A stretch of 64,000 bases of DNA from Erythrobacter sp. GTDB lineage: Bacteria; Pseudomonadota; Alphaproteobacteria; Sphingomonadales; Sphingomonadaceae. Under the pieces are notes generated by a model. The model saw nothing but the letters and a program-made list of their open reading frames with translations. It was not told the DNA's origin and made no database searches. The position numbers were made by a program, and so were the translations under genes. Where the stretch lies: contig JAMNXO010000001.1 of the NCBI GenBank assembly GCA_023653115.1, forward strand, positions 186,001 through 250,000, given 5' to 3'. Positions 1 to 8,017 of this stretch are shown piece by piece (position 1 is the stretch's first letter; every line of letters begins with the position of its first letter).

Positions 1-1089
1 TTCGATGATCCGGGCGCTGGCGGTAACGGCGACGGGATCGTGCAGACCACCGAAGTGGCGGAATCCTGCGGCCGGGCGCCTCCGGGCCAGATTCCGGGCT
101 TCTGCCGCCTCTCGCCCACGCGTCTGGCCGAATTCGCCGCAGCGCATACCGGCGAAATCGTGCTCGACGATCGGACAATCACCTTCGACAACTGGCTGCC
201 GAGCTTCAACGCTCTGCTTGATACCGGCAACGGCCTGTTGTTCCGCTTTGCCGTCTCGAAGGGCATTTCGCGTCCCGAACTGGCGGCGTTCCGCTCCGGC
301 GGTGGCATCGGCGACAACACCGGCAATCTTGTGGCCAACGGCACGCTTGATACCGGCGCGCTGTTTGCACTTAACACCGGCAACCGCGACCTGCTCCCGA
401 TCCAGAGCTGGAATTACGACCTCTCGATCGAATGGTATTTCGATAAGGTCGGCTCGCTGACGCTGTCCGGCTTCATGAAGGATATCAAGGGCATCGTTGA
501 TCGCGGTGCGACTGTTGTGAACTTCGTCAGCCCGGGCGGCACGGCGCTCGATGTCGAGGTGACAGGTCCGGCGAACCAGCAGGACGGCCTGCTCAAGGGC
601 GTCGAAGTCGCCTACCAGCAGACCTTTGACTTCCTGCCCGGCTTGCTCAGCGGGTTCGGCACGCAGCTGACCTACACCTATGTGGACGGCAGCGAGTTCC
701 GCAACACCAACCTCGGCAACAACCAGAGCCCGTTCGCAGCTTCCCAGCCGCTGGCCGGCATCTCGGAGCACACCGTCAACGCGACGCTGTTCTACGAGAA
801 GGACTGGCTCTCGGCCCGTGCCGCCTACAACTGGCGTTCGGACTTCCTGATCACTCCGCGTGACGACATCTTCCCGTTCTCGCCAATCTGGGGCGAGGCG
901 ACCGGGCAGCTTGATGCCTCGGTGTTCATCACGGTGAAGGACGGTCTGAAGTTCGGGGTGCAGGGCGTGAACCTGCTCGACGAGGTGTTCAGCACCAGCC
1001 AGGTGATCGACTTTGACGGCACACGGGTGCAGCGTTCGGCCTTCCGCAACGACCGCCGCTTCACCTTCCTCGCGCGCTTCGACTTCTGA
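1..1089 (+). CDS. TonB-dependent receptor, C-terminal part (5' end outside window)
   Basis: The reading frame is open from base 1, so the gene begins upstream and only the last 362 residues are visible. They show the alternating beta-strand character of an outer-membrane barrel, with aromatic girdle residues and a final strand ending in Phe-Leu-Ala-Arg-Phe-Asp-Phe; a C-terminal aromatic residue is usual for proteins inserted by BAM. The plug and TonB box are not in view. A GH16 glucanase gene follows 14 nt downstream, then a LacI regulator, an MFS permease and a GH3 glucosidase. The likely role is energy-dependent import of beta-glucan oligosaccharides through the outer membrane. The substrate is inferred from the neighbours; the family call is firm. 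Confidence 0.88.
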   Translation, partial: FDDPGAGGNGDGIVQTTEVAESCGRAPPGQIPGFCRLSPTRLAEFAAAHTGEIVLDDRTITFDNWLPSFNALLDTGNGLLFRFAVSKGISRPELAAFRSGGGIGDNTGNLVANGTLDTGALFALNTGNRDLLPIQSWNYDLSIEWYFDKVGSLTLSGFMKDIKGIVDRGATVVNFVSPGGTALDVEVTGPANQQDGLLKGVEVAYQQTFDFLPGLLSGFGTQLTYTYVDGSEFRNTNLGNNQSPFAASQPLAGISEHTVNATLFYEKDWLSARAAYNWRSDFLITPRDDIFPFSPIWGEATGQLDASVFITVKDGLKFGVQGVNLLDEVFSTSQVIDFDGTRVQRSAFRNDRRFTFLARFDF

Positions 1090-1103
1090 TCGCGCGCAAG
1101 AGC

Positions 1104-2081
1104 ATGACAATGGCAGGGCTGCGACGAGCGGGAACGCTGGCCGCAGCCCTGCTGCTTTTGGGCGGTGCGACACACGAAGCGCCGCAACCGCTCGCCCCGC
1201 TCGAAGGGGCCGGCTGGGAGCTGGCGTGGTCTGACGAGTTCGACGGCGAGAGCCTCGACCGCACCAAGTGGGCACCCGAAGTCTCGTGCTGGGGCGGGGG
1301 CAATGCCGAGCGCCAATGCTATACCGACAGGCCCGAGAATATCGCGGTCGAAGGCGGAATGCTGCTGCTGAAGGCGCGCAAGGAGCGCTTCACTGGCCCC
1401 GCGCGCCCGCCCGAGATTGCTGCGACACCCAATCCTGACATCCTGCAATTCTACACCTCGGGCAAGGTCCGCACGCGCGGGCTTCACGCGTGGCGGTATG
1501 GCCGGATCGAGGTGCGCGCCAAGGTTCCGCCGGGGCAGGGCACCTGGCCGGCGGTGTGGATGATGCCCGCGCACGACATTTATGGCCCGTGGCCGCTCTC
1601 AGGCGAGATCGACATTCTCGAGGCGGTCAATATCGGCGCCAAGTGCAAAGTGTGTGAGGGCGGCAAGGGCGAGAACCGCACCATCAGTGCGCTGCATTTC
1701 GGCAAGCTCGCGCCCAAGAACCGCTTTGTCGATCACCGCAACGCGCTCCCCGATCTGGCGCTGCCGTCGGATGGTTTCCACGTCTATGCCGTCGAATGGG
1801 GCGAAGGGCTGATCCGGTTCCTGGTGGACGACCGGGTGCATCTCACCGTGCCGGCTGACAAATGGAGCACCGGGTCGCCGCTCGCGCGCGGCAATCCGGC
1901 CGCCCCGTTCGATCAGCCGTTCTACATCATGGCCAATCTGGCCGTGGGCGGAAAGCTCTCCGAAGAAAACAACGCGAAAGGGCTTGCGGGCAAGAGCTTT
2001 CCCGCGCAATTCGCTGTCGATTGGATCAGGGTCTATCGTTGCGCTAGCGATCCCGCAAAGGGACGCACGTGTATGCGTTGA
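1104..2081 (+). CDS. Glycoside hydrolase family 16 beta-glucanase (laminarinase-like), exported
   Basis: This 325-residue protein has a short signal peptide (basic Arg-Arg then an Ala/Leu core, residues 7-22) followed by one GH16 jelly-roll domain. The family signature E-I-D-I-L-E occupies residues 168-173: Glu168 is the expected nucleophile, Asp170 the helper and Glu173 the acid/base of the retaining mechanism. The Trp-rich substrate face (GTWPAVWMMP) precedes it. It probably cleaves internal beta-1,3(-1,4) bonds in laminarin or mixed-linkage glucan, at the cell surface or in the periplasm. The first ATG at 1104 is used; a second in-frame ATG at 1110 is equally possible. Endo-specificity and linkage preference are inferred from the subfamily look and the PUL context. 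Confidence 0.9.
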   Translation: MTMAGLRRAGTLAAALLLLGGATHEAPQPLAPLEGAGWELAWSDEFDGESLDRTKWAPEVSCWGGGNAERQCYTDRPENIAVEGGMLLLKARKERFTGPARPPEIAATPNPDILQFYTSGKVRTRGLHAWRYGRIEVRAKVPPGQGTWPAVWMMPAHDIYGPWPLSGEIDILEAVNIGAKCKVCEGGKGENRTISALHFGKLAPKNRFVDHRNALPDLALPSDGFHVYAVEWGEGLIRFLVDDRVHLTVPADKWSTGSPLARGNPAAPFDQPFYIMANLAVGGKLSEENNAKGLAGKSFPAQFAVDWIRVYRCASDPAKGRTCMR

Positions 2082-2103
2082 TGTTTACGGGAATGGCGGG
2101 ACC

Positions 2104-3159
2104 ATGGCGCGGGGGCGCAAGACAGTCACGATCAGGGACGTTGCCGAGGATGCGGGCGTCTCGCTCCAGACGGTAAGCCGGGTGGTGAACGGCGGGCCCA
2201 ACGTGCGCCCGCAATTGCGCGACAAGGTGCGCGCCGCGATTGAACGTCTGGGCTATGTGCCCAGCCTTGCCGCCCAGCGGATGAGCGGCTCGCGCTCCTA
2301 CATCATCCTTGCCATCAATGATCGCGAACGCACGCTGGCCGACTGGCGCGAGCGGCGCGGCACCGACTGGGTCGACCAGATGCTGCTCGGCGGGATCCTG
2401 ACCTGCTCCAAGCACGGTTACCGCATGATGGTCGAGCTGATCGACACCCATTCCGATCATGTCGAGCGCGAGCTGGGCGCGGCAATCTCGGCGTTGCAGC
2501 CCGATGGCGTGATCCTGACGCCCCCGCACTCGGAAAACGCGCTGATTACGGGCCTGCTGACGGAGCGCGGCATTCCCTTTGCGCGTATCGGCTCGAACGC
2601 CCCGGGGCCGGGCATTGCGCTCACCATGGGCGATGAAGGCGCCGCGCACCTTGCCACCGCGCGCCTTGCCGAACTTGGCCACCGCCGCATCGCGATGGTT
2701 GCTGGCCCGGCACAATACAGCCTCAGCGGCTGGCGCATCGAGGGCTGGAAGCGCGCCATGCGCGAGCTGGGCCTGCCATCCGATGGCCTGCTGGAAGCGG
2801 GCGATTTCGGCTACGAATCCGGCACCCGCGCGGCGCGCGCGCTGCTGGACCGCAATCCCGATTGCACCGCGATCATCGCCTCCTCCGACCAGATGGCGCT
2901 CGCGGCGCTCGAAGTGGCGCGCGAGCGCGGGCTGAGGGTGCCGGAGGATATCTCGCTCATCTCCTTCGATAACACCCCGATCGTGCGCTTCACCCAGCCG
3001 CCGCTGACCGCGATCGACCAGCCGATTGCCGAAACGGTCAGCCGCGCTGTCGAGCAACTGATCGCGCGCGGGCCGGACGGCGCGGATGATGCCGTGATCG
3101 AAGTCGCGGCCGCGCTGGTCGAACGGCTCTCCACCGCGCCTGCGCCGGGCAGCGCTTGA
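2104..3159 (+). CDS. LacI family transcriptional regulator of the beta-glucan locus
   Basis: The 351-residue protein starts at ATG 2104. The N-terminal LacI helix-turn-helix is clear: T-I-R-D-V-A-E-D-A-G-V-S, then the recognition and hinge helices with T-V-S-R-V-V-N-G. A periplasmic-binding-protein-like effector domain follows, with the typical end S-L-I-S-F-D-N-T-P. It sits between a GH16 gene and an MFS permease, so the effector is probably a glucose-containing oligosaccharide or glucose. A 16-bp palindrome of LacI type with the central AACGTT lies at 4411-4426, at the expected transcription start of the GH3 gene, and is the best candidate operator. A longer in-frame extension to 1984 would overlap the GH16 gene and was not used. 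Confidence 0.92.
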   Translation: MARGRKTVTIRDVAEDAGVSLQTVSRVVNGGPNVRPQLRDKVRAAIERLGYVPSLAAQRMSGSRSYIILAINDRERTLADWRERRGTDWVDQMLLGGILTCSKHGYRMMVELIDTHSDHVERELGAAISALQPDGVILTPPHSENALITGLLTERGIPFARIGSNAPGPGIALTMGDEGAAHLATARLAELGHRRIAMVAGPAQYSLSGWRIEGWKRAMRELGLPSDGLLEAGDFGYESGTRAARALLDRNPDCTAIIASSDQMALAALEVARERGLRVPEDISLISFDNTPIVRFTQPPLTAIDQPIAETVSRAVEQLIARGPDGADDAVIEVAAALVERLSTAPAPGSA

Positions 3160-4370
3160 CCGCGCCTCTGTTGCCGGAACCGGAACGCCAGCCGCGCTGG
3201 TTCCTCCTGCTTTATGCACTCGCAGCGGCGGGCGGGGCGGTGGCCTTTGTCCCGCTGCTGACAGTGCTGCTGCCCCAGCGTATCGCCGAATTGCAGGGGG
3301 GTGAGGATGTCGCTGTCCTCGCGCAGGTCACCTTCTTTGGCGCGGTGGTGGCCAGTGTCGCCAATATCGCGGTCGGCACGCTGAGCGACCGCAGCCGTGT
3401 GCGCCGCCCGTGGATTCTCGCCGGGCTGGTGCTGTCGAGCGGGCTGCTGATCGCCGTTGGCGCGGCGCGCTCGGCCAGCGAGTTGGTGCTGCTCGTGATG
3501 GCGTGGCAGGTCGGGCTCAATCTCATGCTTTCGCCGCTGATGGCCTGGGCGGGGGATTGCTTTCCCGATCATCAGAAGGGCGTGCTGGGCGGCGCGCTGG
3601 CGTTGTCTCCGGCGCTGGGCGCTTTGGCGGGCTCGCTGGTGACATGGGGCGCGTTGGTGCCGCCCGGTGCGCGGCTGTGGCTGGTGGCGGCGCTGGTGGC
3701 GATGCTGGTGCTGCCAGCGGTGCTGCTGGGCGGCGGGCGCGTGCGGCCCGCCTTGGTGGAACCGCGCCCGCCTGCGCACCCCGATGCCCCTGCGCGCGCC
3801 GATCATGCCGTGCGGCGGATGTGGGCGGCCCGGTTTCTGGTGCAGGTCGCAGAAGGGGGGATGTTCGCCTTTCTGCTGTTCTGGCTGCGCTCGATTGCGC
3901 CCGGTTACCCCGAGAACGCGGCCGCCAATATCTTCAGCATCGTGCTGCTTTGCGCGGTGCCGGCGTCGCTGGTGCTGGGGCGCTGGTCGGATCGCCATGG
4001 CCGCCCGATCCTGCCGCTCGCCGGCTGCGCGGTGTTGTGCGCGATGGGCCTGCTGGTGATGGCGGCCTCGGGAAGCCTTGCGCAGGCGATTGCAGGCTAT
4101 GTCGTGTTCGGACTGGCGGCGGCGATTTTCCTCTCGCTCCACTCCAGCCAGACCCTGCGGGTGCTACCGGCCCCGCAGCATCGCGGGCGCGATCTGGGGG
4201 TGTTCAACCTCACCAATACCCTGCCGGCGATGGTGATGCCGTGGCTCACCGTGCTGCTGGTGCCGGGCCTTGGCTATGCGGCGCTGTTCGTGCTGTTTGC
4301 CGGCCTCGCGCTGGCGAGCGCCGCGCTGCTGGCCTCGTTCGTGCGTCCGCTGCAATCCCCGCTCGGCTGA
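3156..4370 (+). CDS. MFS transporter, probable sugar permease
   Basis: A 404-residue membrane protein with about twelve hydrophobic segments. The loop between helices 2 and 3 has the MFS-type sequence G-T-L-S-D-R-S-R-V-R-R-P. The start is taken as TTG at 3156, whose TTGA overlaps the stop codon of the LacI gene, implying translational coupling; in-frame CTG/TTG codons at 3168/3171 are alternatives and no ATG is close. Its place between a LacI regulator and a GH3 glucosidase suggests inner-membrane uptake of glucose or short gluco-oligosaccharides produced by the GH16 and GH3 enzymes. Substrate is inferred. Confidence 0.87.
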   Translation: MTAPLLPEPERQPRWFLLLYALAAAGGAVAFVPLLTVLLPQRIAELQGGEDVAVLAQVTFFGAVVASVANIAVGTLSDRSRVRRPWILAGLVLSSGLLIAVGAARSASELVLLVMAWQVGLNLMLSPLMAWAGDCFPDHQKGVLGGALALSPALGALAGSLVTWGALVPPGARLWLVAALVAMLVLPAVLLGGGRVRPALVEPRPPAHPDAPARADHAVRRMWAARFLVQVAEGGMFAFLLFWLRSIAPGYPENAAANIFSIVLLCAVPASLVLGRWSDRHGRPILPLAGCAVLCAMGLLVMAASGSLAQAIAGYVVFGLAAAIFLSLHSSQTLRVLPAPQHRGRDLGVFNLTNTLPAMVMPWLTVLLVPGLGYAALFVLFAGLALASAALLASFVRPLQSPLG

Positions 4371-4381
4371 ACGCTTGTAGC

Positions 4382-4409
4382 TTGCAAAAGCGGACGCGAG
4401 ATGTAGTAT
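4382..4409 (+). promoter_or_regulatory. Probable sigma-70 promoter of the GH3 gene
   Basis: TTGCAA (4382-4387) and TAGTAT (4404-4409) are separated by 16 bp. They are followed immediately by the AACGTT-centred palindrome, so repressor binding there would cover the start point. Confidence 0.6.
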
Positions 4410-4410
4410 C

Positions 4411-4426
4411 TTGATAACGTTCTCAA
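4411..4426. promoter_or_regulatory. LacI-type operator palindrome
   Basis: TTGATAACGTTCTCAA is a 16-bp dyad with one mismatched pair around a central AACGTT, the geometry usual for LacI family operators. It begins 1 bp after the -10 hexamer and lies upstream of the GH3 start. The adjacent LacI gene (2104-3159) is the obvious candidate to bind it. Confidence 0.62.
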
Positions 4427-4473
4427 GAGGACACATGGCCAGCAGGATAATGGTCTTGGGAGGGACTTTTCTG

Positions 4474-6846
4474 GTGAAGCGACAGATTTTCGGGCAGCTT
4501 GCGGCAAGCGCAGGCCTCGCCGCATTGCTGGCAGGCTGCGCCGCCAATGCCCCGGTGCAATCGGCCAGCGCGCCCGTTGCCGCGACCCCTGCAACGCCGG
4601 AGCAAATGCTCGCGCGCATGAGTCTTGAACGCAAGGTTGCGCAGATCGTGATGCCGGACATCGGCTCGATCACGCCGAAGGATGTGAAGCGCTACCGCTT
4701 CGGCACGATCCTCAATGGCGGCAATTCCGGCCCCTATGGCAATGACAAGGCACCCGCGGCCGACTGGCTCAAGCTGGCCGATGCCTATTGGGACGCCTCA
4801 AGCGCGCCTTTGCCCGGCGATGAGCCGGTCATCCCCGCCTTGTGGGCCACTGATGCGGTGCATGGCCATGCCAATGTCATCGGCGCGACGGTGTTTCCGC
4901 ACAATATTGCGCTGGGTGCGACAGGCGACGCTGATCTGATCCGCCGCATCGGCGCTGCCACCGCGGTCGAGATTGAAGTGACCGGAATCGACTGGACGTT
5001 TGCTCCCACCATTGCTGTGGCGCGCGATGATCGCTGGGGCCGCACCTATGAAAGCTATTCGGAAAATCCCGCGCTGGTCGCCCGTCTCGGCGCAGCGATG
5101 GTCGAAGGCCTGCAGGGCCGTCCGGGCGAGCCGGGCTTCCTCGGCAAGGGCAAGGTCGCCGCGACCGCCAAGCACTTCTTCGGCGACGGCGGCACCGCGC
5201 AGGGCGTCGATCAGGGCGACGTCAACGGTGACCTCAAGGAGCTGATGGCAATCCACGCCGCGCCCTATCCGGCCGCGATCGGCGCAGGCGTGGCGAGCGT
5301 GATGGCCAGCTTCAACTCGATCAACGGCACCAAGATGCACGGCAATGCCCCGCTGCTGACCGGCGAGTTGCGCGGCAATCTCGGCTTTGGCGGCCTCGTG
5401 GTGGGCGACTGGAACGGGCACGGGCAGGTCGAAGGCTGCACCAATGCAAATTGTGCGGCCTCGCTGCTGGCTGGTCTCGATGTCTACATGGTGCCCGAGG
5501 ACTGGAAGGCGCTCCACGCGTCGCTGGTGCGGCAGGTCAAGAAGGGCACGATCCCGATGGCACGGCTTGATGAGGCGGTGCTGCGGGTGCTGCGGCTGAA
5601 ACAGGCGCTCGGCACGTTTGATGGCGAAGTGAAGCCCTCTGCCCGCGCATTGGGCGGGCGCTGGGAGCTGCTGGGATCGGCCGAGCACCGCGCGATTGCG
5701 CGCGAGGCGGTGGCCAAGTCGCAGGTGCTGCTCAAGAACAACGGCGTGCTGCCCTTGAAGCCCGGTGCGCGGATCGAAGTGGCCGGGGGCGCGGCCGATA
5801 ATGTTCCGCAACAGGCTGGCGGCTGGTCGATCACCTGGCAGGGCGGGGGCGATCTTACCGCTGCCGATTTCCCCGGTGCCACCTCGATCTATGCCGGCAT
5901 TGCTGCCGCTGCCCGCGAGGCGGGCGGCGAGGCTGTTCTGGCGCCTGAAGGCAACAGCGCAGCCAAGCCCGACGTCGCGATCGTGGTGTTCGGCGAGGAG
6001 CCCTATGCCGAGTTTGTGGGGGATCGCAAGGACATGGCCTTCCGCGACGAGGAAGGGCTGGAGCTGCTCCGCGCCTACCGCGCCAAAGGTGTGCCGACGG
6101 TGGCCGTGTTCCTTTCGGGCCGCCCCCTGTGGATGAACCGCGAGCTTAATGCTGCCGATGCCTTTGTCGCCGCGTGGCTGCCGGGCAGCGAGGGCGCAGG
6201 CGTTGCCGATGTGCTGTTCGGCAAGCAGGCTGCGACCGGACGCCTGTCGTTCAGCTGGCCCGCGCGGTGCGATGGCACCCCTGTCAACGGGCCTGAGGGC
6301 GCGCTGTTCGGGCTCGGCTATGGCCTTGATCTGGCCAGCACGTCGCAGCTTGCCCCGCTCGACGAAACCTGCGCGGCGCTCACGGCTGATAGCGGGGCGG
6401 CGTGGTTCACGTCAGGCAAGCTGGGAATGCGTGTTCAGGCGGTGGCCGATAATGCGGTGCTCCCCGATTTGCGCGGGGTCGGCAACGGCATCACCGCCAC
6501 CGGGATAGACCGCAAGGCGCAGGAAGACGCGCGGCGGATCGCCTTTGCCAAGGGCGCAAAGCTGACGCTGAGCGGCCCGGATAGCGAGGCAGGCTGGCGC
6601 ATCACCTATCAGGTGAACGCCCGCCCGGGTGCGCCGGTCACCGTGACGGCCGGGGGCAAGACGCTTGATATCACGCAGGGCCTGTCGGTCGCCGAAGGCA
6701 AGGGCTGGCGCGAAATGGTGCTGGGCGCGTCGTGTCTCGGAAAGACTGGCGATCGCCTGACCTTCGCCTCGAAGGGTGCGTTCACGATTGCGATCAGCGA
6801 GATCACCCGCACCGAAGATGGCGCGGCGACCGAGTGTTCGTTCTAG
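4474..6846 (+). CDS. Glycoside hydrolase family 3 beta-glucosidase (ExoP-like lipoprotein)
   Basis: A 790-residue exo-acting beta-glucosidase. Starting at GTG 4474, preceded by GGGAGGGA about 9 nt upstream, gives a compact lipoprotein signal: Lys-Arg at the N-terminus and the lipobox L-L-A-G-C at about residues 18-22. ATG 4435 (AAGAGG upstream) would add 13 residues and is possible; TTG 4411 lies inside the operator. The GH3 N-terminal domain carries the nucleophile in V-V-G-D-W-N-G (Asp312). It is followed by the GH3 C-terminal domain with V-L-L-K-N-N-G-V-L-P-L-K, and then about 150 residues resembling the C-terminal beta-sandwich of marine ExoP-type enzymes. It probably releases glucose from laminari- or cello-oligosaccharides at the outer membrane or in the periplasm. 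Its stop codon overlaps that of the convergent gene. Confidence 0.92.
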   Translation: MKRQIFGQLAASAGLAALLAGCAANAPVQSASAPVAATPATPEQMLARMSLERKVAQIVMPDIGSITPKDVKRYRFGTILNGGNSGPYGNDKAPAADWLKLADAYWDASSAPLPGDEPVIPALWATDAVHGHANVIGATVFPHNIALGATGDADLIRRIGAATAVEIEVTGIDWTFAPTIAVARDDRWGRTYESYSENPALVARLGAAMVEGLQGRPGEPGFLGKGKVAATAKHFFGDGGTAQGVDQGDVNGDLKELMAIHAAPYPAAIGAGVASVMASFNSINGTKMHGNAPLLTGELRGNLGFGGLVVGDWNGHGQVEGCTNANCAASLLAGLDVYMVPEDWKALHASLVRQVKKGTIPMARLDEAVLRVLRLKQALGTFDGEVKPSARALGGRWELLGSAEHRAIAREAVAKSQVLLKNNGVLPLKPGARIEVAGGAADNVPQQAGGWSITWQGGGDLTAADFPGATSIYAGIAAAAREAGGEAVLAPEGNSAAKPDVAIVVFGEEPYAEFVGDRKDMAFRDEEGLELLRAYRAKGVPTVAVFLSGRPLWMNRELNAADAFVAAWLPGSEGAGVADVLFGKQAATGRLSFSWPARCDGTPVNGPEGALFGLGYGLDLASTSQLAPLDETCAALTADSGAAWFTSGKLGMRVQAVADNAVLPDLRGVGNGITATGIDRKAQEDARRIAFAKGAKLTLSGPDSEAGWRITYQVNARPGAPVTVTAGGKTLDITQGLSVAEGKGWREMVLGASCLGKTGDRLTFASKGAFTIAISEITRTEDGAATECSF

Positions 6847-8012
6847 CGCACAATCCCTGAGAGCGGCTTGCCGATGCGGCCCGGGAACAGCCGCGCCAGC
6901 GTCTGCGCCGGGTCGAGCCGGAAATGCTCGGCCACGGCGCCGGCCAGCACGCTTTCAAGCGCGATGGTGGGCGCAAGGTCGCGGCCTTCGTAAAGCTGGC
7001 GCGCGGCAAGACCCGGCCAATCGGCCTCCACTCGACCGCCGCGCACGTTGCCGCCCATTACCAGCGCCGCGCTGGCGGTGCCGTGATCGGTGCCGCCGGT
7101 GCCATTAAGCTGGGCGGTGCGGCCGAATTCGGTGGCCACCAGCACCAGCGTGTCGCGCCATTCCTCGCCCATGCCGGTGCGATAGGCCGCCAGCAGCGCA
7201 TCAAGCCCGCGCGCCTGCCGGGCAAAGGCCCCGCGCTGGTTGGCGTGGGTGTCCCAGCCGTCGACCTCGATCATCGCGATCTGTGCCCCGCGTGCGCCCT
7301 GCATCAGCGAGGCGACCAGCGCGCCATTGGCACTGGCATCGCGCAGGCTGTTGAGGCCGTCATCCCCTGCCATCGCCCGGGTTTCGATCGCGCGGGCCCA
7401 CAGGCTGGCAAGCTCGCTATCGGCTTCGTAGAGCGCGCCGACGCGGGCCATGAAGTCATCGCTCGCAGCCGGCAGGGCCGAGGGCGCGTAGCTGGAGACG
7501 GGCGCATCGCCGCGCAGCGCCAATGGCACCGCAGGCGCAATCGCAAGGGCACGCGGCATCTCGCCGCGCTGGGCCTCGCCGGTCAGAGTGACAAGCCGGT
7601 TCAGCCAGCCATCCTTGGTCGCGTAGGGCGCGCTCCCGCCGGTCTCGAGCAGGTTCTGCGCATCGAAGTGCGAACGCTCGCGGTAGGCGGTGGCAGCGGC
7701 GTGGACGAACAGCGCCTCGCCCGATGCGGCCGCCTTGCCGACCTCTGTCAGCGCCGGGTGCAGGGCAAAGAAGCTGCCGATCCGGGGCGCGCTCGCATAA
7801 TCGGCGAGCGCCGCGCCGCGCAGGGCTTCGAAGCCGGGATCCCCCACGGGCGCAAGCATCGCCAGGCCATCGGCTGCTCCGCGCAGCAGCACGAACAGCA
7901 CTTTGCGGGTGCCGGTGGTCTGCGCCAGCGCGATGCGCGGCAGGGCAAGCCCGCTGGCGCCCAAAGCGAGCGATCCGGCCAAGAGGGTACGACGATCAAG
8001 ACGGGTGAGCAT
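6843..8012 (-). CDS. DUF1501 family protein, Tat-exported
   Basis: The 389-residue protein opens with a twin-arginine signal (L-D-R-R-T-L-L-A-G then a hydrophobic stretch and A-L-A-Q). The rest matches DUF1501, a family with the alkaline-phosphatase/sulfatase fold. Recognisable family segments are V-L-L-R-G-A-A-D-G-L near residue 40, the middle E-V-D-G-W-D-T-H-A-N-Q, and T-E-F-G-R-T-A-Q-L-N-G-T-G-G-T-D-H-G. The biochemical role is unknown. It is the second gene of a DUF1800-DUF1501 pair, 5 nt after its partner, an arrangement common in many bacteria. The stop codon shares CTAG with the stop of the convergent GH3 gene, leaving no intergenic space. Confidence 0.9.
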   Translation of the reverse strand: MLTRLDRRTLLAGSLALGASGLALPRIALAQTTGTRKVLFVLLRGAADGLAMLAPVGDPGFEALRGAALADYASAPRIGSFFALHPALTEVGKAAASGEALFVHAAATAYRERSHFDAQNLLETGGSAPYATKDGWLNRLVTLTGEAQRGEMPRALAIAPAVPLALRGDAPVSSYAPSALPAASDDFMARVGALYEADSELASLWARAIETRAMAGDDGLNSLRDASANGALVASLMQGARGAQIAMIEVDGWDTHANQRGAFARQARGLDALLAAYRTGMGEEWRDTLVLVATEFGRTAQLNGTGGTDHGTASAALVMGGNVRGGRVEADWPGLAARQLYEGRDLAPTIALESVLAGAVAEHFRLDPAQTLARLFPGRIGKPLSGIVR

Positions 8013-8017
8013 CGGGG

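Noticed and set aside
2044..4142. Long antisense frames over the LacI and MFS genes
   Set aside because: Low-complexity Arg/Gln/His-rich translations with no domain, opposite to clear family members.
4411..4434. TTG 4411 as start of the GH3 gene
   Set aside because: The codon is the first triplet of the operator palindrome and precedes the likely transcription start; it would hide the lipoprotein signal.
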